Part shown: positions 8,817 through 17,127 of the stretch, one piece after another
How positions within the stretch are numbered: position 1 is the stretch's first letter
How the letters are laid out: each line of letters begins with the position of its first letter
NCBI GenBank assembly: GCA_902826615.1
Contig: CADEFN010000008.1
Coordinates: 82,902-146,901 of the forward strand
Origin: an uncultured Gemmatimonadota bacterium
Lineage (GTDB): Bacteria; Gemmatimonadota; Gemmatimonadetes; Gemmatimonadales; Gemmatimonadaceae
Length of the DNA: 64,000 nucleotides
Reading direction: 5' to 3'
Notes under the pieces: model-generated
Database searches by the model: none
What the model saw: only the letters and a program-made list of their open reading frames with translations
What the model was told of the DNA's origin: nothing
Translations under genes and position numbers: made by a program

Positions 8817-10006
8817 GCGACGTCGTTCGTTATCTGACTTCCCTGGCGCAGGCGCTGGCCAAAATGTCGCTCTATGCCGAAGGACACCCGGTCCGGATGC
8901 GAGCCGCCGACGCCTCCTTCGACATGCTGCGCGAACTGCAGCGCGACGAACCGATGCCCGCGTTTTCCTTCATTGGGGACGATGTCATCTATGGCAAGCA
9001 GCCGTTACGGGACCTGCAAGGGTGGGACTGGGCGCGCAAACTGTCGAGTGTGGGGGTGCAGCGGCTCGAGTTTCCGCCCAACGTGGATCGCGATGTCTAC
9101 CGTCACTTTCTCGCCGATGTAGTCACGCGACTCAAAACCCGTACACCCGACGGCTACCTGGAACCGCGCACACCGGTCGGCGGGAGCGAGATCATCCGCT
9201 TTGGCGCGGTGGGAGTGCGTTCGCGTGAGGCCGAAATCAACGCCGAAGCGCAGGAACGGGCAGCGGGGCCCGAAATCGATGACCTTAGCGAAGAAGCCGA
9301 GGCCGTCGACTGGATGCACCACGAGGTGGCCGCAGGACATGAGCTGCCACTCGCCGAAGCGGAGACCGTGGTCCACTCTCTCGCCACCGCCATGCACAGT
9401 GGGCAGCAGATTCTTCTGCCGCTGCTCACCCTCAAGGAGTTCGATCAATACACCACCACGCACGCCCTGAACGTGGCGGTGCTCGCCATGGCACTTGCAG
9501 AGCATCTGGGGCTGTCTCGCCGTGAGATCAGGCAGTACGGCATGGCGGGATTGCTGCACGATCTCGGGAAGGTGAAGGTGCCGATCGACGTGCTGCGAAA
9601 ACCCGGCGCACTGAACGCCGAAGAACTCCAGCTCATGCGGTCGCACCCCAGCGAGGGCGCGAAGATCATCCTCGAGTACGATCAGCGCCTTGATCTTTGC
9701 GCCGTCGTGGCCTTCGAGCACCACATCATGATTGACGGTGGAGGGTATCCGCAGCGTCAGCGGCGCTGCGACTGTCATCACGCCAGCCTGCTCGTCCATG
9801 TGTGTGATGTCTTTGACGCCTTGCGAACGAACCGCCCCTACCGGGTGGCGTGGGAGACCGGTGCGATTGTCGAGTACATCGCGGCCCGCGTGGGTACCGA
9901 GTTCGAAGGGACGGCTACCCGTGGTTTTCTCGAGATGATCGGCGCCTTCGAACTTCGTGCCGCACGCGCTGATGTCATTGATGGAGTGCCCGAACCCGCG
10001 CTCTGA
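8813..10006 (+). CDS. HD-GYP domain phosphohydrolase
   Basis: A 397-residue protein. An N-terminal domain of about 120 residues is shared with the preceding protein and is followed by an acidic linker. The HD-GYP domain runs from about residue 190, with HALNVAVLAMAL, then LLHDLGKVKVP (the HD pair near residue 250), HHIMIDGGGYPQ and CDVFDALRTNRPYR. HD-GYP enzymes usually cleave cyclic-di-GMP or related dinucleotides. The usual HHE is HHI here, so one frequently conserved acidic residue is lost, which could change metal number or specificity. It has no membrane segment. It is translationally coupled to the HEAT-like gene. Confidence 0.9.
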   Translation: MSDVVRYLTSLAQALAKMSLYAEGHPVRMRAADASFDMLRELQRDEPMPAFSFIGDDVIYGKQPLRDLQGWDWARKLSSVGVQRLEFPPNVDRDVYRHFLADVVTRLKTRTPDGYLEPRTPVGGSEIIRFGAVGVRSREAEINAEAQERAAGPEIDDLSEEAEAVDWMHHEVAAGHELPLAEAETVVHSLATAMHSGQQILLPLLTLKEFDQYTTTHALNVAVLAMALAEHLGLSRREIRQYGMAGLLHDLGKVKVPIDVLRKPGALNAEELQLMRSHPSEGAKIILEYDQRLDLCAVVAFEHHIMIDGGGYPQRQRRCDCHHASLLVHVCDVFDALRTNRPYRVAWETGAIVEYIAARVGTEFEGTATRGFLEMIGAFELRAARADVIDGVPEPAL

Positions 10007-10084
10007 CGGGACAAAGCCGAAAAAACGAGACCATTCGCAAGGAAACGATGATGGTGCCGGACGGAGTCGGTGCCATCGTGGCGC

Positions 10085-11641
10085 ATGCTAGCCTCTGTTG
10101 CCTCGGCCGCCATTGTCGGGGTGGATGCGTATGGTGTCACGGTCGAGGTCAACGCGACCCTCGGGCTCCCCAATTGGCTCATCGTGGGGCTTGCCGCCAA
10201 CGCGGTGAAGGAAAGTTTGCTTCGTGTGCCGGCGGCACTGGGGAATTCCGGGTTCGATGTGCCCTCGCGTCGCTTTACCGTGAACCTCGCGCCAGCAGAC
10301 GAGCGAAAGGACGGGACGGCGTTTGACCTGCCCATCGCGCTCGCCGTGCTGGTGGCCACCGGACAACTCGCGGCGGACCGCGTGGCCGATGTCGTCGCGT
10401 TAGGCGAACTGGGGCTCGATGGGAGCGTGCGTGGGGTCCGTGGCGTGCTGCCTGTGGCTCGTCTCGTGGCCGGGCAATCGCCACGCCGCCCGCTGATCGT
10501 TCCGCCCGCCAACGCCTGGGAGGCCCAACTCGTCGGCGGACTCGACGTGTGGACCCCGCGCACCCTTCGTGAACTGGTCACACTGCTGCGCCTGCCTCCA
10601 CACAAACGAGGTGAAGCGCTTCAGGGCACTCGGCCCGATCCCCAGCCGCCGCCAACGGTGAGCGAGACAGCCGATCTTGCGGACGTGGCGGGGCAGGAAA
10701 CGGCCAAACGCGCACTGGAGATTGCGGCGGCGGGTGGCCATGCCCTCCTCTTCGTTGGCTCACCGGGCGCGGGCAAGACCATGCTCGCCCGCCGACTCCC
10801 TACCATTCTCCCTCCGCTGGCACCAGCAGAGGCGCTCGAGGTACTCGCCATTCAGTCCGTGGCGGGCGTTCTGCGCCCGGGGCGTCTGACACACGTCGAG
10901 CGCCCCTTTCGCGCGCCGCATCACTCCTTGTCGACGGCGGCGCTGATCGGTGGGGGCAGCTGGCCGCGCCCGGGAGAGGTCAGTCTCTCCCACCATGGGG
11001 TGCTCTTTCTCGACGAGTTGCAGGAGATGCCGCGGTCGCGACTCGATGTGCTGCGTCAGCCGATGGAGGATGGTCGCGTGCTGATTTCGCGGGCCCAGCA
11101 GTCGGTGGTTTTTCCGGCGCAGTTTGCCCTGGTCGGCGCGATGAATCCCTGTCCCTGCGGGTTCGCCGGTGATTCGTCCCGGGCGTGCGCCTGTGGCGCT
11201 GCCGACATTGTCAAACACCGCGCCCGCGTCTCCGGTCCACTCGCCGACCGGATCGATCTCACCGTGCAGGTGCCGGCGTTGCCGCTGGGGAGCCTAGTGG
11301 CGCGTGGTGGCGAGACCTCGGCACAGGTTCGCGCGCGTGTCATCGCCGCGCGTGAGCGCCAGCAGCTCCGCTTCAACAGGCTGCCTGGCGTTAGGTGCAA
11401 CGCCCGGGCGGGGGGTCGCTGGATCGACGCACACACCCCCATCGACGCCGACGCCCGTCAGCTGCTGGTTCGGTCAGCTGAACAGGCGGGGCTTTCGGCC
11501 CGCGGCTTTCATCGGGTGCTCAAGGTGGCGCGGACCATCGCCGATCTTGATGCGTCGGACGTGGTGCTTCGGCGTCACGTGGGTGAAGCGCTCTTCTTCC
11601 GCGCCGGGGAACGGGTGCCGCGCGCTTCCGGGGGTGCCTAG
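10085..11641 (+). CDS. comM: YifB/ComM-type Mg-chelatase-like AAA ATPase
   Basis: A 518-residue protein. The chosen start gives MLASVASAAIVGVDAYGVTVEV, the canonical YifB N-terminus; earlier GTG and ATG codons add unconserved residues. An N-terminal S5-like domain (ChlI) is followed by an AAA module with Walker A GSPGAGKTM (about 225) and Walker B VLFLDELQEMPR. The cysteine cluster MNPCPCGFAGDSSRACACG is a zinc-finger-like family hallmark. It ends in the Mg_chelatase_C domain (RGFHRVLKVARTIADL). ComM in naturally transformable bacteria is a branch-migration helicase acting on incoming DNA. No other competence gene is adjacent, so the role here rests on homology alone. Confidence 0.95.
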   Translation: MLASVASAAIVGVDAYGVTVEVNATLGLPNWLIVGLAANAVKESLLRVPAALGNSGFDVPSRRFTVNLAPADERKDGTAFDLPIALAVLVATGQLAADRVADVVALGELGLDGSVRGVRGVLPVARLVAGQSPRRPLIVPPANAWEAQLVGGLDVWTPRTLRELVTLLRLPPHKRGEALQGTRPDPQPPPTVSETADLADVAGQETAKRALEIAAAGGHALLFVGSPGAGKTMLARRLPTILPPLAPAEALEVLAIQSVAGVLRPGRLTHVERPFRAPHHSLSTAALIGGGSWPRPGEVSLSHHGVLFLDELQEMPRSRLDVLRQPMEDGRVLISRAQQSVVFPAQFALVGAMNPCPCGFAGDSSRACACGAADIVKHRARVSGPLADRIDLTVQVPALPLGSLVARGGETSAQVRARVIAARERQQLRFNRLPGVRCNARAGGRWIDAHTPIDADARQLLVRSAEQAGLSARGFHRVLKVARTIADLDASDVVLRRHVGEALFFRAGERVPRASGGA

Positions 11642-11650
11642 CTTTCCGCC

Positions 11651-12511
11651 ATGGAGAGTGTGTCCCTCACCCCGCAGCGCGTGCCAACCGACGCCCACGC
11701 ACAGGAACAACAGCTGATTGTGTGGCTGCGCAACGCCGGCTCGGTGCTCATCGGCTTCAGCGGGGGCGTCGACTCGACGTATCTCGCCTGTGTGGCCGTG
11801 GACACACTCGGTCGCGACAACGTTCTCGCGGTGGTCGGCCGATCGGCCTCGTATCCCGAGTCTCAATGGGACACGGCCCGCACCGTCGCCAACCAGTTCG
11901 GCATTCCGCTGCTGGAAGTGAACACCGATGAACTGAACGACCCCCGGTACGCCGCCAACCCAATCAACCGCTGCTACTTCTGCAAGACGGAGCTCTGGAG
12001 TGTGCTGACCCCGATCGCGCGTGAGCGCGGGCTCTCGATCGTCGTCGACGGATCCAATGCCGATGACATGGGGGACTACCGGCCCGGCGCCCGTGCGGCG
12101 CGCGAGCATGGTGTGCGATCACCGCTGGCTGAACTGTCCATTCCCAAGGATGCTATTCGCAGCTTGTCAGCGGCACGCGGCATCCCAACCTGGTCGCAAC
12201 CCTCGTCTCCCTGTCTGTCGTCGCGTTTGCCCTATCACACGCCCGTCACACCGGAGCGATTGCGACGCGTGGAGCGGGCCGAAGCGGCGTTGCGCGCTCT
12301 TGGCATCGTGGGAGATCTGCGCGTGCGCGCGCACGACGACCTGGCGCGTGTGGAACTGGCGGCGGCGGAGCTCGACCGATGGCTCGCGCCCGCCGAATCG
12401 AAGGTCCTGCGGGCGGCCATCGTCGGCGCTGGCTTTGCCCGCGTCTCCATCGACTTGCGTGGTTTTCGCTCTGGCTCGCTGAATGTGCTGGAAGGGGTGG
12501 TGAGCGCGTGA
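11651..12511 (+). CDS. larE: ATP-dependent sacrificial sulfur transferase LarE
   Basis: A 286-residue PP-loop protein: SGGVDS at residues 37-42, SYPESQWD, NPINRCYFCK (Cys108, Cys111), and SPCLSSRLPYHTPVT (Cys188). LarE adenylates and supplies sulfur for the nickel-pincer nucleotide cofactor of lactate racemase and related enzymes. The CxxC plus a third Cys resembles the three-cysteine form thought to hold an iron-sulfur cluster, rather than the single-cysteine sacrificial form. No larB or larC is visible nearby. The gene begins 9 bases after yifB, with a TAGCTT element overlapping the yifB stop. It overlaps the next small gene by 4 bp. Confidence 0.93.
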   Translation: MESVSLTPQRVPTDAHAQEQQLIVWLRNAGSVLIGFSGGVDSTYLACVAVDTLGRDNVLAVVGRSASYPESQWDTARTVANQFGIPLLEVNTDELNDPRYAANPINRCYFCKTELWSVLTPIARERGLSIVVDGSNADDMGDYRPGARAAREHGVRSPLAELSIPKDAIRSLSAARGIPTWSQPSSPCLSSRLPYHTPVTPERLRRVERAEAALRALGIVGDLRVRAHDDLARVELAAAELDRWLAPAESKVLRAAIVGAGFARVSIDLRGFRSGSLNVLEGVVSA

Positions 12512-12729
12512 ACAGTGACGCACGGCCCACGACTCCTGACGCGCACGCGTTTACCGCCGCGCTGGCCGAACTCGGGGTCGAGGCGCAGCTGGAGGTACGC
12601 GGCGCACTGGCCTTGCTTGTTCCGACGGGTGGCGTGCACTTGAACCCGGTGCTCCGACGGCGGGTAGAGGAGCTGGCCCGCATCGCGGGTTTCAGTCACG
12701 TGGCGGTGGAACTGCTCGACCCTTCGTGA
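12508..12729 (+). CDS. Small protein coupled to LarE, unknown function
   Basis: A 73-residue protein starting at GTG inside the larE stop (GTGA overlap), with the same codon style as its neighbours. The sequence (AFTAALAELGVEAQLEVRGALALLVP, shown partly as AELGVEAQLEVRG, then RRRVEELARIAGFSHVAVEL) reads as an alpha-beta fold with alternating hydrophobics. I recognise no family. The tight coupling suggests it is made together with LarE. A role in handling the sulfur-donor reaction or its product is speculation. A longer frame starting further upstream lies wholly within larE and is less likely. Confidence 0.65.
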   Translation: MNSDARPTTPDAHAFTAALAELGVEAQLEVRGALALLVPTGGVHLNPVLRRRVEELARIAGFSHVAVELLDPS

Positions 12730-12763
12730 TTGTGATCACCATTTCCGGGAGGGAGTAAGCTGG

Positions 12764-13399
12764 ATGTCGGGTTGCCTTCGCCGGATCGGATGCCTTGTCG
12801 TATTGCTCGCCGGAATCGTCGCAGCGTGGATGACCCGCGACTTGTGGTGGGAGCGAGTGACCGGTCGTGCCGTCACCGACACTCGTGAGTGGAAGTCGGC
12901 CCCGGCCGATTCCGAGCCCCGCATCAGCCGGAGCGCCGTGGGCGCCAAGGGTGGCCCGGCATTCGTCTCGCTTTCACCGGGTCAGCTGGCGGCCCTGCTC
13001 CGTGACGCGACCAACACCATGTCTATTCCCATCAGGGACCCCGAGGTGGCCATTGCCGGCGACCGTGTGAGTGTGCGAGGGCGCGTGAGTATCAACGCCA
13101 CCGCGGTTGCCCGGGAGCTTGGTCCACTCGCCTCGCTCCTCACGGGGGAGCAGGTGGTCACGCTGAGCGGCCGCCCGCGGGTGGAGAGCAAGGGCCGGGG
13201 CGTGGTGGTGGTCGACGAGGTGCGGATCGCGGGCGCCGAGGTGCCGGGACCAGCCGTCCGGGCCGTCCTGGCGCAGCTCGGCGGTCGCTCGGCGGGAAGC
13301 GAAGGAGGGGAACCCTCGATTAGTTTTTCGCTCCCACTTACCGTTGGTGACATCCGCGTGGTCCGAGGGAAGTTGGTCATTTACCGCGACGTACCATGA
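12764..13399 (+). CDS. Membrane-anchored protein of unknown function
   Basis: A 211-residue protein with an N-terminal hydrophobic helix (IGCLVVLLAGIVAAWMT) acting as signal anchor. An exported domain rich in valine and glycine follows, with PIRDPEVAIAGDRVSVRGRVSI and a C-terminal half ending LPLTVGDIRVVRGKLVIYRDVP. The alternating pattern suggests beta sheet, perhaps of the DUF2993/LmeA or AsmA-like sort, but I cannot assign it. A GGGAGGG stretch lies ahead of the ATG. Its stop overlaps the sigma-54 activator start (ATGA), so it belongs to that transcription unit. Confidence 0.75.
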   Translation: MSGCLRRIGCLVVLLAGIVAAWMTRDLWWERVTGRAVTDTREWKSAPADSEPRISRSAVGAKGGPAFVSLSPGQLAALLRDATNTMSIPIRDPEVAIAGDRVSVRGRVSINATAVARELGPLASLLTGEQVVTLSGRPRVESKGRGVVVVDEVRIAGAEVPGPAVRAVLAQLGGRSAGSEGGEPSISFSLPLTVGDIRVVRGKLVIYRDVP

Positions 13400-14760
13400 G
13401 CCGGCGCATTCTGATCGTCGACGACGAACAGGGCGTGCGGGCCGCGTTAGGTCAGCTCCTCGAATACGAGGGGTATGAAGTGAAGGCGGTGACCTCGGCG
13501 GCCGATGGCCTCGCGGAATATGAGAAGTGGCGTCCGCAGCTGGTCTTCATGGACGTGAAGATGGCCGGCATGGATGGGTTGGAGGCACTGCGTCGTTTGC
13601 GGCAGACGGACCCGCGCGCGACCGTGGTGATGATTTCAGGCCACGCCACGATCCAGACCGCCGTCGAGGCCACGCAGCTCGGGGCCTACGACATCCTGGA
13701 AAAGCCGCTCGATACCGACCGGATCCTGGTGCTGCTGCGCAATCTCGGGCAGCAGCTTTCGTTGCAGGAAGAAAACGAGCGCCTGCGCGCCTCCATCGAG
13801 TCGCGCTACGAGATTGTGGGCAAGTCGTTTGCCATTCGCGCCCTGATGGACAAGATCGAGAAGGTCGCGGCCACCCCGGCGCGTGTCCTCATCACGGGCG
13901 AAAACGGAACGGGGAAGGAACTGGTGGCACGCGCTATCCATCGGTTGTCTCCCCGCGCGTCGAAGATCCTCGTGGAGGTCAACTGCGCGGCCATCCCGTC
14001 CGAGCTGATTGAAAGTGAGCTCTTCGGCCACATGAAGGGGTCGTTTACCGGCGCAGTAGCCGATCGGGCCGGGAAGTTCGAGCAGGCCGACAAGGGGACC
14101 CTCTTTCTTGACGAGATCGGCGACATGAGCCTGGCCGCCCAGGCCAAGGTGCTGCGGGTGTTGCAGGATGGAGAGGTCACGCGCATCGGAGGCAACAAGC
14201 GCACCCAGGTGGATGTGCGGGTGCTGGCGGCCACCAACAAGGACCTCGAGCAGGAAATTGCCGGGGGCCGCTTTCGCGAAGACCTCTTCTACCGCCTCAA
14301 CGTGGTGCCGTTGCATGTGCCACCCCTGCGCGAGCGCCGCGAGGACATTCCGCTGCTGGCCCAGTACTTCGTGCATCGCCTGGCCGACCGTGACGGCGCG
14401 GCGCCCCGCACCCTGGACCCGTCGGCGCTCGACGCGCTGACGCAAATGGAGTGGGCCGGGAACGTGCGGCAACTGCGGAACACCATCGAGCGCCTCCTCG
14501 TGCTCTCGTCAGGCACTCACATCATGGCCAGCGATGTCGCCCGCCTTTCCGGCGCCCGGCCTGCTGACGGATCACCGTTAGGCACCCTGATGGACATGGC
14601 CACGTTCGAGGAGTTCCGTGACGCCGCCGAACGCGCCTTCCTCCTGCACAAACTGCGGGTCTTCAGCTGGAATGTGTCCGAGACGGCGCGTGCCATCGAC
14701 ATGCCCCGGTCGAACCTGTACAAGAAGATCGATCGCTACGGGCTGGAGCGTGAACGGTGA
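13396..14760 (+). CDS. NtrC-type sigma-54-dependent response regulator
   Basis: A 454-residue protein with three parts. The receiver (1-120) has phosphoacceptor Asp53 (FMDVKM) and Lys103 (EKPLD). The AAA+ domain has Walker A GENGTGKE (168-175) and Walker B GTLFLDEI (about 234-241). A Fis-like helix-turn-helix lies at the end (NVSETARAIDMPRSNLYKKI). It activates sigma-54 RNA polymerase by ATP-driven remodelling. The sigma-54-contacting loop reads GSFTGA (215-220) instead of GAFTGA, a conservative change at the second position. No cognate kinase is adjacent; the GAF kinase 10 kb upstream is a possible but unsupported partner. Confidence 0.95.
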   Translation: MSRRILIVDDEQGVRAALGQLLEYEGYEVKAVTSAADGLAEYEKWRPQLVFMDVKMAGMDGLEALRRLRQTDPRATVVMISGHATIQTAVEATQLGAYDILEKPLDTDRILVLLRNLGQQLSLQEENERLRASIESRYEIVGKSFAIRALMDKIEKVAATPARVLITGENGTGKELVARAIHRLSPRASKILVEVNCAAIPSELIESELFGHMKGSFTGAVADRAGKFEQADKGTLFLDEIGDMSLAAQAKVLRVLQDGEVTRIGGNKRTQVDVRVLAATNKDLEQEIAGGRFREDLFYRLNVVPLHVPPLRERREDIPLLAQYFVHRLADRDGAAPRTLDPSALDALTQMEWAGNVRQLRNTIERLLVLSSGTHIMASDVARLSGARPADGSPLGTLMDMATFEEFRDAAERAFLLHKLRVFSWNVSETARAIDMPRSNLYKKIDRYGLERER

Positions 14761-15197
14761 GCAAGAACTGGGAAGACGAGATGAAGAAGATCGACAAGCA
14801 GCTCGAGTCGATCTCCGACGAGGCCCTTCTTCCGGCCAAGACCGCGGCGACGCCGGCCGCCCGGGCGGACGCGGTGGCAAAACAGGCCAGCACGACGACG
14901 TTAGGGGTCGCCCTGCGGCTTGTGCTCACCCTGGCGCTCGGCATCGGCATTCTCTTCTGGCCGTATGGCACGCGCTGCGGCCTCCCCCTGTTCGGGTTTC
15001 TCGCGTCCGCGGGACTGATCACCGTCTCGGGTATCTGGAGCGCCATCTGGACTTGGCGCCACCGTTCGGGCCGCGGGCATGTGGCAGCGCTCGTGCTCGC
15101 CCTCTGGGGTGCGCTGTTGGCCGCCAATGAGGTGTTACCCCGCATCGGGTACGCCACACCTTCCGAGGCACACCCCGCCGTCTGGCTCTGCGAGTAG
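14757..15197 (+). CDS. Small membrane protein, unknown function
   Basis: A 146-residue protein starting at GTG within the stop of the sigma-54 regulator (GTGA overlap). The N-terminal 55 residues are charged and helical (MSKNWEDEMKKIDKQLESISDEA). Three membrane helices follow: about 48-70, 78-95 and 103-122. There is a short periplasmic or cytoplasmic tail with one cysteine near the end. I recognise no family. Its coupling to the regulator suggests co-expression but not a defined role. A different, overlapping frame begins inside this gene and continues into the aldehyde dehydrogenase; that early part is not real. Confidence 0.7.
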   Translation: MSKNWEDEMKKIDKQLESISDEALLPAKTAATPAARADAVAKQASTTTLGVALRLVLTLALGIGILFWPYGTRCGLPLFGFLASAGLITVSGIWSAIWTWRHRSGRGHVAALVLALWGALLAANEVLPRIGYATPSEAHPAVWLCE

Positions 15198-15219
15198 TTC
15201 GTTTTCCTCTTCCCAACCC

Positions 15220-16713
15220 ATGTCACAAACGTTTCAGAACTTCATTGCCGGCCAGTGGGTTGCCCCCACGACGGGCGAGTACTTCGAGAATCGCAATCCC
15301 GCGGACACCCGCGACGTCATCGGCCGCTTCCCCAAGTCCGGTGCGGCAGATGTGGAGCGCGCGGTGGCCTCAGCCGCCGCTGGCTTCGAGCGCTGGAAGC
15401 GGACGCCGGCGCCCCTCCGGGGCGATGTCCTGCGCAGGGTCGGCGACCTCCTGGCGGCGCGCAAGGAGGAACTGGCCAACCTGATGACGCGTGAGATGGG
15501 GAAGCCACTGGCTGAAACCCGGGGCGACGTCCAGGAGGGGATCGACACCGCCTACTACGCTGCCGTCGAAGGGCGCCGACTCTTCGGGCATACCGTCCCA
15601 AGTGAGCTCCGCAACAAGTGGGCGATGAGCTACCGGCGACCCATTGGCGTCTGTGGGATCATCACGCCCTTCAACTTCCCGCTGGCTATCCCCACCTGGA
15701 AGATGTTTCCGGCTCTCGTGTGCGGAAACACCTGCGTCTTCAAGCCGGCGGAGGATGTGCCGCATACCGGCCACGTCTTCGTGGAGATCCTGCTCGAGGC
15801 CGGGCTACCACCTGATGTCATTCAGCTCGTGCATGGCTTCGGCGAAACGGTCGGCGCGGCCATCGTCAGTCACCCTGCGGTTCCCGTGATTTCCTTCACC
15901 GGCTCCACCGAGACCGGGAGCAAGGTCGGGGAAACCTGCGGTCGCATGCACAAGCGCCTCTCCCTGGAGATGGGCGGCAAAAATGCCCAGATCGTGCTGA
16001 ATGACGCCAATCTGGAGCTGGCGCTCGAAGGAGTGCTCTGGGGGGCCTTTGGCACGACGGGGCAACGCTGCACTGCCACGAGCCGCCTCATCGTGCAGAG
16101 CGGTGTGCATGACCAGTTCGTCGAGATGCTCGTCGAAAGGGTGGGGAAGCTCGTCCTGGGCGATGGCCGTGAAGCGGGTACCGATGTCGGGCCCCTCATT
16201 CACGAGGAAGCGGTGGAGAAGGTCGAGCGGTACGTGGGCATCGGAAAAGAACAGGGAGCGACCCTGCGCATCGGTGGCAAGCGGCGACGAGAAGGCTCTT
16301 TGGCCCACGGGCACTTCTTCGACCCGACCATCTTCACCGGGGTGACAGCGGGTTCGAGGCTGGAGCAGGAAGAGATCTTCGGTCCCGTGCTCTCGGTGGT
16401 GGAGGTCAAGAGCGTGGACGAGGCCTTCGCGGTGAACAACGGCGTGCGTTACGGGCTTTCGTCGTCGGTGTACACGAGCGATGTCCATGTGGCGTTCAGG
16501 GCGCTCTCCGAACTCGACAACGGCATCACGTACGTGAATGCGCCAACCATCGGGGCCGAAGCACACCTTCCCTTCGGGGGGGTGAAGCAGACCGGGAACG
16601 GGCACAGGGAAGGGGGGTGGGAGGTGTACGAGTTCTACTCAGAAACCAAGGTGGGGTACGTCGATTACTCGGGCGTTCTCCAGCGAGCTCAAATCGATAC
16701 CTATGGTGGGTGA
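15220..16713 (+). CDS. NAD(P)-dependent aldehyde dehydrogenase
   Basis: A 497-residue ALDH superfamily enzyme oxidising an aldehyde to an acid. Visible features are GIITPFNFPLAIPTWKM (cofactor-side motif with the conserved FNFP), FTGSTETGSKVG, LEMGGKNAQIV with general-base Glu250, GQRCTATSRL with nucleophile Cys284, and EEIFGPVLSVVEV. The start at ATG 15220 gives the usual N-terminus (NFIAGQWV). The sequence resembles the glyceraldehyde-3-phosphate/2,5-dioxovalerate/semialdehyde dehydrogenase branches, but no substrate can be fixed. It follows the small membrane protein after a 22-base gap and stands apart from any obvious catabolic cluster. Confidence 0.93.
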   Translation: MSQTFQNFIAGQWVAPTTGEYFENRNPADTRDVIGRFPKSGAADVERAVASAAAGFERWKRTPAPLRGDVLRRVGDLLAARKEELANLMTREMGKPLAETRGDVQEGIDTAYYAAVEGRRLFGHTVPSELRNKWAMSYRRPIGVCGIITPFNFPLAIPTWKMFPALVCGNTCVFKPAEDVPHTGHVFVEILLEAGLPPDVIQLVHGFGETVGAAIVSHPAVPVISFTGSTETGSKVGETCGRMHKRLSLEMGGKNAQIVLNDANLELALEGVLWGAFGTTGQRCTATSRLIVQSGVHDQFVEMLVERVGKLVLGDGREAGTDVGPLIHEEAVEKVERYVGIGKEQGATLRIGGKRRREGSLAHGHFFDPTIFTGVTAGSRLEQEEIFGPVLSVVEVKSVDEAFAVNNGVRYGLSSSVYTSDVHVAFRALSELDNGITYVNAPTIGAEAHLPFGGVKQTGNGHREGGWEVYEFYSETKVGYVDYSGVLQRAQIDTYGG

Positions 16714-16764
16714 AGGGGGGCTCCCTTCCTTCCCTTCCAGTCACGGCATTAATTGCGACCTCTG

Positions 16765-17127
16765 ATGGTTGTTTCCCCCGCTGAACGCGAGACACTGCTG
16801 CGCCAGGTGCACGCCCGGGTACGTCGCCGAGTGAGTGCGGCCGAGGTGCGTGATGCCGTCGATCGTGTGTTAGGCGCGCTCCCCGGCGCATCAGCCTCAC
16901 CCGTGGCCGATGTCGTGGTGGTTGTGTCGGCGATGAGCACGCCCGACCTGGCGTCGCGCTTTCGTGCGGCGCTTGCGGGGCGAGCGCAGCTGACCGACAC
17001 GGCCGTGGCAACAGAGGGACGCCACACGGTGATGGTGGCGCGGGTGTCGGCCACCGACGCGGTGATCTGTCGCGACGTGGCGGCGCAACTCGGGGCCAGT
17101 TGTTCACAGCGAGCCGCGGTCGCATGA
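16765..17127 (+). CDS. Hypothetical protein preceding signal peptidase
   Basis: A 120-residue protein. I chose ATG 16765 over the in-frame TTG 12 bases earlier. The N-terminal third is helical and basic (ERETLLRQVHARVRRRVSAAEVRDAV). The rest has an alternating hydrophobic pattern (VADVVVVVSAMSTPDLASRF, then HTVMVARVSATDAVICRDVA) like a small alpha-beta ligand-binding or ACT-like fold. I do not recognise a family. Its stop overlaps the lepB start (ATGA), so the two are co-translated. Moderate confidence that it is real comes from coupling and codon pattern. Confidence 0.65.
   Translation: MVVSPAERETLLRQVHARVRRRVSAAEVRDAVDRVLGALPGASASPVADVVVVVSAMSTPDLASRFRAALAGRAQLTDTAVATEGRHTVMVARVSATDAVICRDVAAQLGASCSQRAAVA

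Noticed and set aside
10048..10084. Earlier starts for yifB at ATG or GTG codons upstream of 10085
   Set aside because: They lie out of frame or add residues not found in the family; MLAS matches the conserved N-terminus.
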